Position numbers and translations under genes: made by a program | Shown here: positions 1 through 4,590 of the stretch, piece by piece | Position numbering within the stretch: position 1 is the stretch's first letter | How the letters are laid out: every line of letters begins with the position of its first letter | The notes under the pieces: generated by a model | Seen by the model: the letters and a program-made list of their open reading frames with translations, nothing else | Database searches by the model: none | What the model was told of the DNA's origin: nothing | From: Actinomycetes bacterium | GTDB lineage: Bacteria > Actinomycetota > Acidimicrobiia > Acidimicrobiales > RAAP-2 | NCBI GenBank assembly: GCA_025352305.1 | Contig: JANXTQ010000158.1 | Location: 1-5,566 of the forward strand | Direction: 5' to 3' | Length of the DNA stretch: 5,566 nucleotides

Positions 1-111
1 CTGGATCCGAAGTTCTTTGGAGCGACGATCAAGTTCTCCAAGACTGATTCCAAACACCCCATCGCGGGAATCGTCAGCTACCTGGAACAGTTTGCTGGCA
101 AGACCGCTTAA
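1..111 (+). CDS. C-terminal end of a probable sulfate ABC transporter substrate-binding protein (partial)
   Basis: Frame 1 is open from the window edge to TAA at 109-111 and gives 36 residues. It starts LDPKFFGATIKFSK and ends IVSYLEQFAGKTA. Sulfate-binding proteins of the Sbp/CysP type often end in a similar helix after an F-D-P-like segment, and such a gene normally precedes cysT. The identification therefore rests on weak tail similarity plus position upstream of cysT-cysW-cysA. The protein would be a periplasmic or lipid-anchored receptor delivering sulfate or thiosulfate to the permeases. Its signal sequence and ligand-binding residues lie outside the window. The gene is followed by a strong hairpin, whereas the downstream transporter genes overlap each other. 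A molybdate-type or other oxyanion receptor cannot be excluded from this tail alone. Confidence 0.6.
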   Translation: MDPKFFGATIKFSKTDSKHPIAGIVSYLEQFAGKTA

Positions 112-129
112 CGAACTCGCTTCGCCATT

Positions 130-161
130 GAAACACCCACCGCGTTCGCGGTGGGTGTTTC
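130..161 (+). terminator. Strong hairpin after the binding-protein gene: intra-operon terminator or attenuator
   Basis: The 32 bases are a near-perfect palindrome: GAAACACCCACCGCG, a central TT, then CGCGGTGGGTGTTTC. As RNA this folds into a GC-rich stem of about 14 pairs with a 4-base loop. The left arm begins 18 bases after the binding-protein stop, and the right arm ends 12 bases before the cysT Shine-Dalgarno. There is no long U-tract: only the UUU of the stem base is present, followed by CATCGCG. Termination is therefore likely incomplete. A partial terminator or an mRNA-stabilising 3' end would yield more binding protein than permease. The symmetry would also let it act on the opposite strand. 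Confidence 0.75.
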
Positions 162-173
162 ATCGCGTCCGCG

Positions 174-179
174 TAGGAG
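174..179 (+). promoter_or_regulatory. Shine-Dalgarno site that fixes the cysT start
   Basis: TAGGAG lies 5 bases before GTG at 185. No other in-frame start candidate between 128 and 215 has a comparable site. The in-frame TTG at 128 and GTG at 155 fall within or beside the hairpin arms, and the longer open frame from 17 overlaps the binding-protein gene. Confidence 0.75.
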
Positions 180-184
180 CGCCC

Positions 185-961
185 GTGGCTCGGGAGGCCG
201 GCAAGTCCCTGGTGGTCACCTACCTCGGACTCTTACTGCTCATACCGCTCTTTGCTTTACTTGGCCACGCTTTCCAACACGGACTCGGCGCTTTTTGGAC
301 GGCGGTTACACAAACCGAGTCTCTCGACGCCATCCGACTAACTCTGTTGTGTTCACTGTTGGCGACGGCCGTTAATGCCGTCGCCGGAACAGCTACCGCG
401 TGGGTACTGGTTCGTGATCGCTTCATTGGCCAGTCGATTCTCAACTCGCTCATCGACCTACCTTTTGCTCTACCGACCGTGGTCGCCGGAGTTACGTTCC
501 TCACGCTTTACGGTCCTTTGTCACCGGTGCACGTCAACATTTCGGGCAGTTGGATTGGTGTCAGCTTCGCAATTCTTTTTGTGACGTTGCCCTTCACGGT
601 TCGTTCCGTGCAACCGGTGCTCGAATCGCTGGGCGTGGACGCCGAAGCCGCCGCGGCAACTCTCGGTGCGTCACCCTTTCGAGCCTTTCGCACCGTTACG
701 CTGCCCGCGCTCGCGCCCGCGATTCTCGCGGGATCGGGACTCGCTTTTGCGCGCGCCGTGGGTGAGTACGGCTCAGTCGTCTTCATATCGGGCAACTCTC
801 CGTATCACACCGAGGTCGCGAGTTCCTATATCTATTCACTCGTTGGATCCAGTCAAGTGAGCAGTGCCTCATCGGTGGCGGTGGCTCTCGTTTCCATCGC
901 GCTCGTGCTCATAGGCAGTTTCAACTTGTTAGCGCGACGAATGGCGAGGCGTCGCGGATGA
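185..961 (+). CDS. cysT: Sulfate/thiosulfate ABC transporter permease CysT (CysU)
   Basis: This is one of two inner-membrane permeases that form the channel of the sulfate/thiosulfate importer with CysW and two CysA subunits. From GTG 185 the protein has 258 residues, slightly shorter than the usual roughly 275 because the N-terminus is short. Hydrophobic segments lie near residues 9-28, 54-76, 92-110, 122-140, 172-192 and 228-249, as expected for a six-helix binding-protein-dependent permease. The EAA loop that docks on the ATPase is EAAAATLGASPFRAF (about 154-168). The segment ISGNSPYHTE near 201-210 matches the CysT-type GN.P..TE motif. The start is chosen because TAGGAG sits 5 bases upstream. 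The stop overlaps the cysW start as ATGA, indicating translational coupling. A molybdate permease (ModB) is less likely because a second, distinct permease gene follows. Confidence 0.9.
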   Translation: MAREAGKSLVVTYLGLLLLIPLFALLGHAFQHGLGAFWTAVTQTESLDAIRLTLLCSLLATAVNAVAGTATAWVLVRDRFIGQSILNSLIDLPFALPTVVAGVTFLTLYGPLSPVHVNISGSWIGVSFAILFVTLPFTVRSVQPVLESLGVDAEAAAATLGASPFRAFRTVTLPALAPAILAGSGLAFARAVGEYGSVVFISGNSPYHTEVASSYIYSLVGSSQVSSASSVAVALVSIALVLIGSFNLLARRMARRRG

Positions 962-1800
962 AAAGACGATCAACTCGACCGCGCGCCGCCGCGGGAACGC
1001 TCAGCGTGCGAATCATCGTGCTCATCTACGTGGGCGTTCTCGTCGGCGCACCCATTGTGTTCGTGTTTCAACAGACGTTCGCTCCGGGTTGGCACGCACT
1101 GCTCAGCGCTATCCAAGACCCGCAAATGGACTTCGCGTTGGGTCTCACGGCCAAGGTCGCCGCGGTGGCGGTGCCGCTCAACGTAATTTTCGGGGTCGGT
1201 GCGTCGCTGTGGATTGTGCGACATCCGTCGCGCTTCACGCGCGTTCTCGACACGTTGATCGATATTCCCCTAGCGGTATCACCGATCATCATTGGTCTAA
1301 TGCTGGAGCTGACGTACGCCAGCAACGGATGGTTCGGCTCATCGCTCGCCAAATTGGGTTGGCAGATCATTTTTTCCTTCTGGGGTTTGGTCCTCTGTTC
1401 GGCTTTTGTCTCCCTGCCGCTGGTATCTCGTCAGGTCGTTCCGCTGTTACGTGAAGTGGGCACGCACCAAGAACAAACCGCGGCAACTCTTGGCGCCGGA
1501 CCCGTTCGAATTTTCTTCACCATCACCATGCGGTCGATCTCGTGGGCGACGGCCTACGGCGTGACCTTGACTCTGGCGCGCGTTATTGGTGAGTACGGCG
1601 CCGTACTCATTGTCTCGGGAAACATTGCCTTCGTTACTCAAACCTTGACGCTGGACATTGGCGAGAACTTCGATAGTCAAAACAGTTACCAAGGATTCGT
1701 AGGCGCGTCAGTTCTGATGGCGGTGTCGCTCGTTGTACTTATTTTCCTGGGCATTGCCCGCAATCGAGAGAGGAGACGCAGTGGGTATCACGCTGCATGA
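958..1800 (+). CDS. cysW: Sulfate/thiosulfate ABC transporter permease CysW
   Basis: This is the second membrane subunit of the sulfate importer, paired with CysT. It has 280 residues, close to the family length. A basic N-terminus (residues 1-18, many Arg/Lys) precedes a membrane segment at about 19-38. Further hydrophobic stretches lie near 64-88, 99-119, 137-155, 195-220 and 247-266. The EAA docking loop is EQTAATLGAGPVRIFF (172-187), and RVIGEYGAVLIVSGN (208-222) is the conserved segment after it. The acidic and polar stretch TLTLDIGENFDSQ (229-241) resembles the CysW family's periplasmic region before the last helix. ATG at 958 overlaps the cysT stop by 4 bases, with GAGG at 946-949. The 3' end overlaps the cysA start by 20 bases, so production of all three subunits is probably coupled. 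Confidence 0.9.
   Translation: MKRRSTRPRAAAGTLSVRIIVLIYVGVLVGAPIVFVFQQTFAPGWHALLSAIQDPQMDFALGLTAKVAAVAVPLNVIFGVGASLWIVRHPSRFTRVLDTLIDIPLAVSPIIIGLMLELTYASNGWFGSSLAKLGWQIIFSFWGLVLCSAFVSLPLVSRQVVPLLREVGTHQEQTAATLGAGPVRIFFTITMRSISWATAYGVTLTLARVIGEYGAVLIVSGNIAFVTQTLTLDIGENFDSQNSYQGFVGASVLMAVSLVVLIFLGIARNRERRRSGYHAA
1771..1775 (+). promoter_or_regulatory. Shine-Dalgarno site deciding the cysA start
   Basis: AGGAG inside the 3' end of cysW is followed by 5 bases and GTG at 1781. It supports that start over an ATG in the same frame at 1733, which would add 16 residues unlike the family N-terminus. Confidence 0.7.
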
Positions 1801-2749
1801 CGTCACAAAGTACTTCGGCCCGGACTTAGTTCTGGACGGGATCAACGATGAGGTTCCCAATGGATCAATGACGGCGCTGCTCGGGCCGTCGGGTTCGGGC
1901 AAGTCCACCCTCCTGCGAATAATTGCCGGTCTCAACACCCTCGACGGCGGTCACGTCGAGATCAACGGCGTCGACGTGTCGAACGTGCCCGCGCGCAAAC
2001 GGCGAATCGGATTTTGTTTTCAGGACTACGCACCATTTCGCCACCTGAGCGTGGCCGGCAACGTCGCGTACGGCCTCAAGGTTCAAGGAGTCGCGCGAGC
2101 GCAGCGGCGCAAGGAGGTCGACGATCTGTTGTCTCTGGTTCGACTCGAGACATTCGCGGACCGCTATCCGCACCAGCTTTCCGGTGGCCAGCGCCAACGC
2201 ATGGCGCTGGCTCGGGCGCTGGCGGTCAAGCCCGACGTGTTGTTGCTCGATGAACCCTTCGCCGCGCTGGACGCACAGGTGCGTAGCGAACTACGCAGTT
2301 GGGTTCGCTCTCTGCAACGAGAAGTAGGGATCACCACGATTCTCGTCACCCACGATCAAAGCGAGGCCATGGAGGTGGCCGATCGTTTGGTCATCATGAA
2401 CGCGGGGAAAATTGAACAGGTTGGTCGACCCGATGACGTCTATGACGCACCGGCCACCGACTTTGTTCGTCGCTTTCTCGGACCCGTGACGACTCTCGAC
2501 GACGTGGAGTACCGCCCTCACGAGTTGACGTTGGCCCCGATTGACGAAGCAGGACTGGACGCGATGATCATTGACGTGGTGCGACTTGGCTTTGAGGTTC
2601 GCGTTGTTCTCGTTCGTCCCGACGGCACCACTCCCTGGGTGCAGCTCACCCACGATGAAGCTCAAATGCGAGATCCGCAGATTGGTGAATCGGTGCGCAT
2701 CCAAGTTCGTCCACCGTTACGGCCGAGCGCGGTACTGCTCGAAGCGTGA
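1781..2749 (+). CDS. cysA: Sulfate/thiosulfate ABC transporter ATP-binding protein CysA
   Basis: This cytoplasmic ATPase drives sulfate import by dimerising on the CysT/CysW EAA loops. From GTG 1781 it has 322 residues. Every ABC landmark is present: Walker A GPSGSGKST (35-43), Q-loop Gln in CFQDYAPFRHLSV (Q81), signature LSGGQRQR (133-140), Walker B VLLLDEP (153-159) with D-loop AALD, and the switch His in VTHDQSEA (H191). The motif FRHLSVAGNVAYGL is typical of the CysA branch. Residues from about 235 form a short C-terminal regulatory (TOBE-like) domain, whereas longer relatives of about 350 residues have a fuller one. The gene overlaps cysW by 20 bases. Its TGA is 1 base from the stop of the convergent hisIE gene. 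Confidence 0.92.
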   Translation: MGITLHDVTKYFGPDLVLDGINDEVPNGSMTALLGPSGSGKSTLLRIIAGLNTLDGGHVEINGVDVSNVPARKRRIGFCFQDYAPFRHLSVAGNVAYGLKVQGVARAQRRKEVDDLLSLVRLETFADRYPHQLSGGQRQRMALARALAVKPDVLLLDEPFAALDAQVRSELRSWVRSLQREVGITTILVTHDQSEAMEVADRLVIMNAGKIEQVGRPDDVYDAPATDFVRRFLGPVTTLDDVEYRPHELTLAPIDEAGLDAMIIDVVRLGFEVRVVLVRPDGTTPWVQLTHDEAQMRDPQIGESVRIQVRPPLRPSAVLLEA

Positions 2750-2750
2750 T

Positions 2751-3302
2751 CTAGTCGCTGATCCGGCGCCGTAGTTCCTGATCAATCGCCGCGGGGTCGA
2801 GGCCCCTCGCGCGAAGCAGGAGCAGTAGATGAAACCACAGGTCGGCCGCCTCGCTGATCACGCGCTCGTCACTTTCGCCCATCGCCGCGACGACCACTTC
2901 AGTGGCTTCTTCGCCCACCTTTTGCGCGTTCGCCGCGACACCGCTTTGCAGTTGGCGCACGACGTAACTCGCGTCGTCGTTGGTGCTCTCGCGCTGAAGA
3001 ATTCGGCGCCATAGCCACGGCGTAAAGCAACTCGTCGAGCCGTCGTGACAGGCCGGCCCGTCCGCATGGACCTTGACGAGCACCGCGTCGGCGTCACAGT
3101 CCAGTTCAATCTCATGAACATGAAAGATGTGCCCGGAGCTCTCGCCCTTCTTCCACAGACGCTGGCGTGAACGGGAGTAAAAATGCACTTCTCCCGTGGA
3201 ACGAGTGAGCGCTAGAGCCTCTTCGTCCATCCATCCGAGCATGAGAACCTGTCCGCTGGCGTCATCTTGAATAATCGCGGCTCGAAGTTCACCGTCGCTC
3301 AT
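2751..3302 (-). CDS. hisIE: Bifunctional phosphoribosyl-AMP cyclohydrolase / phosphoribosyl-ATP pyrophosphatase HisIE
   Basis: This catalyses steps 2 and 3 of histidine synthesis: the HisE domain hydrolyses PR-ATP to PR-AMP, and the HisI domain opens the purine ring to ProFAR. It has 183 residues, somewhat shorter than the roughly 200 of E. coli-type HisIE. The HisI domain (about 1-105) carries SRSRQRLWKKGESSGH (43-58). Its metal-binding DCDADA motif (68-73) supplies Asp68, Asp70 and Asp72 plus Cys69, and the other zinc ligands are Cys85 (GPACH) and Cys92 (SCF). The HisE domain (about 112-183) is an all-helical MazG-like fold with KVGEEATEVVVAA (128-140) and EAADLWFHLL (151-160), whose Glu/Asp residues bind magnesium. 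ATG 3302 overlaps the hisF stop as ATGA and is preceded by a strong Shine-Dalgarno. It is the last gene of the his cluster. Confidence 0.95.
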   Translation of the reverse strand: MSDGELRAAIIQDDASGQVLMLGWMDEEALALTRSTGEVHFYSRSRQRLWKKGESSGHIFHVHEIELDCDADAVLVKVHADGPACHDGSTSCFTPWLWRRILQRESTNDDASYVVRQLQSGVAANAQKVGEEATEVVVAAMGESDERVISEAADLWFHLLLLLRARGLDPAAIDQELRRRISD

Positions 3303-4054
3303 GAGTAGACCTCCTCGAAGTGACGCAGCGAAATGCCGGCGTCGATGATTGCTCGGCGAAGTGCGGGAAGCTGGCTCGGGTCATCGTGAACAATCGAGGC
3401 CACTAGGGCAGCGTCCGTAACACGCAGTGCATCAACGACGTGCGCGGCCGATCCCGCGCCGCCCGACGCAATGACCGGAACGGTGGTGGCGTCTCTCACG
3501 GCAACGGTTATTGCAAGGTCGTAACCCGAGCGTTGGCCGTCTTGATCAATGGACGTCAGCAGGATTTCGCCGGCGCCGCACTGCACGGCGCGCTGCGCCC
3601 ACGCAACGGTGTCAAGACCAACGGGCCGAGAACCCCCGTGCGAATACACCTGGCCCGCGCCCGAGTCAATGGCCACCACCACGGCCTGGGACCCAAACAG
3701 TGCAGCGATCTCACTAATAAGTTCCGGACGCGCCAGTGCCGCCGAGTTGAGCGACACCCGATCCGCTCCGGCTTCAATGATTCGCGCCGCGTCTTGTCGA
3801 GAACGGATTCCTCCGCCCACCGTGAAGGGAATGTTGACAACCTCGCCAACGCGCCGTACAACGTCCACCATGGTCGATACGTCGTGAACGGTCGCCGTGA
3901 TATCGAGAAAGACCAGTTCGTCCGCACCCCCGTCGCTGTACGCGCGCGCCAGTTCAACGGGATCTCCCACGTCACGTAGACCCTTAAAACTCACCCCCTT
4001 GACCACGCGACCGTTCGTCACGTCGAGGCACGGAATCAGTCGCGCGAAAGGCAT
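3299..4054 (-). CDS. hisF: Imidazole glycerol phosphate synthase cyclase subunit HisF
   Basis: HisF joins ammonia from HisH to PRFAR and cyclises it, giving IGP and AICAR. From ATG 4054 the protein has 251 residues, the family length, and aligns with it from the N-terminus (RLIPCLDV). The catalytic aspartates are Asp11 (CLDVTNGRVVKG) and Asp130 (AVVVAID). Other beta/alpha-barrel markers are ELVFLDITA (46-54), FTVGGGIR (77-84), SLNSAAL (101-107), GEILLTSIDQDG (162-173) and VIASGGAG (194-201), the last two including phosphate-binding loops. LLTSIDQDG separates it from HisA/PriA. The start lies 19 bases inside hisH. An in-frame GTG at 4066 has GGAG 4 bases upstream and would add MVGI, while for the ATG that motif is 16 bases away, so the exact start is open. 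Confidence 0.95.
   Translation of the reverse strand: MPFARLIPCLDVTNGRVVKGVSFKGLRDVGDPVELARAYSDGGADELVFLDITATVHDVSTMVDVVRRVGEVVNIPFTVGGGIRSRQDAARIIEAGADRVSLNSAALARPELISEIAALFGSQAVVVAIDSGAGQVYSHGGSRPVGLDTVAWAQRAVQCGAGEILLTSIDQDGQRSGYDLAITVAVRDATTVPVIASGGAGSAAHVVDALRVTDAALVASIVHDDPSQLPALRRAIIDAGISLRHFEEVYS
3310..3316 (-). promoter_or_regulatory. Strong Shine-Dalgarno site for hisIE inside hisF
   Basis: On the minus strand GAGGAGG stands 7 bases before the hisIE ATG. It is the best ribosome binding site in the window. It lies within the last codons of hisF, so hisIE can be initiated efficiently as well as by coupling. Confidence 0.75.
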
Positions 4055-4590
4055 GATGCCAACCACTTCTCTCCGGCGGGACCGCTTTTTTCGGGGTGGA
4101 ACTGCACTCCAACAAAGGAACCAACGTCGATCACTGCGGGCACACCTTCGCTCGTGGCGCTGACGTTCGGTGAGTCGCAGTAGTAGCTGTGCGCAAAGTA
4201 ATACGACTCGTTCCACGGACTCACCAGTGCCCAACCCAAGCGCGGAGTTCGTTCTGACTCGAGACGGCGCACTCTTCCCTCCACGAGGCCGAGAGTCGCT
4301 ACCCCTCCGTCTTCATCGGAACTCTCGAGCGCTAACTGCATGCCCAAACAGATGCCGAGAGTGCGCTTACCGTCTCGTACTCGTTCGCGCAGTGCCTCAT
4401 CGGCGCTCGTTGAGCGCAGATGCGCCATGGCGGTACTCGCGGATCCAACGCCGGGAAGTATCACCGTCTCGGCGTCACGAACACACTGAGCCTCAGCACT
4501 TAAGACCGACGTAAATCCGAGCCGCGTGAGCGCCGACCTCACGGAACGGGTATTGCCTGCGCCGTAGTCGATCACGACTACTTCGTTCAC
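4036..4590 (-). CDS. hisH: Imidazole glycerol phosphate synthase glutamine amidotransferase subunit HisH
   Basis: This is the class I glutaminase that releases ammonia from glutamine and passes it to HisF. It has 184 residues against about 195-210 normally. The start VIDYGAGNTRSV (6-17) and the PGVG oxyanion strand (46-49) are typical. The catalytic triad is Cys81 (GICLGMQ), His165 and Glu167 (QFHPEKS), all present, so it should be active. YFAHSYY (131-137) matches the YFVHSYY motif. The usual P-H-M-G-W-N segment reads PRLGWA (116-121), and the loop from there to YFAHSYY is about 10 residues shorter than usual. GTG 4590 overlaps the hisC-hisB stop as GTGA, with AAGGG upstream at 4597-4601. 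The 3' end overlaps hisF by 19 bases, consistent with equal production of the two partner subunits. Confidence 0.94.
   Translation of the reverse strand: MNEVVVIDYGAGNTRSVRSALTRLGFTSVLSAEAQCVRDAETVILPGVGSASTAMAHLRSTSADEALRERVRDGKRTLGICLGMQLALESSDEDGGVATLGLVEGRVRRLESERTPRLGWALVSPWNESYYFAHSYYCDSPNVSATSEGVPAVIDVGSFVGVQFHPEKSGPAGEKWLASCLSRD

Noticed and set aside
17..184. Longer N-terminus for cysT from ATG 17
   Set aside because: It would overlap the binding-protein tail, run through the hairpin and add an Arg/Ser/Pro-rich leader unlike the family. GTG 185 has a good Shine-Dalgarno.
1733..1780. Longer cysA from ATG 1733
   Set aside because: The added residues are just the alternate frame of the last CysW helix. 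AGGAG directly upstream of GTG 1781 and the family N-terminus support the shorter form.
1798..1805. TGACGTCA palindrome at the cysW stop, as a possible operator
   Set aside because: It is only 8 bases, within overlapping coding sequence and with no second copy nearby. Chance is the simpler explanation.
2291..2704. Open frame of 137 codons on the minus strand opposite cysA
   Set aside because: It is antisense to the well-supported CysA, has no family motifs and has no good ribosome binding site that I can see.
185..2749. Molybdate/tungstate transporter instead of sulfate
   Set aside because: Two distinct permease genes followed by a CysA-like ATPase with the FRHLSV region fit the CysTWA type. 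Molybdate systems normally have a single permease gene. Substrate is still inferred, not proven.
3440..3979. Open frame of 179 codons on the + strand opposite hisF
   Set aside because: It is fully antisense to a gene with complete HisF motifs. Its protein is rich in Arg and Asn with no recognisable domain, as expected from GC-rich codon shadows.
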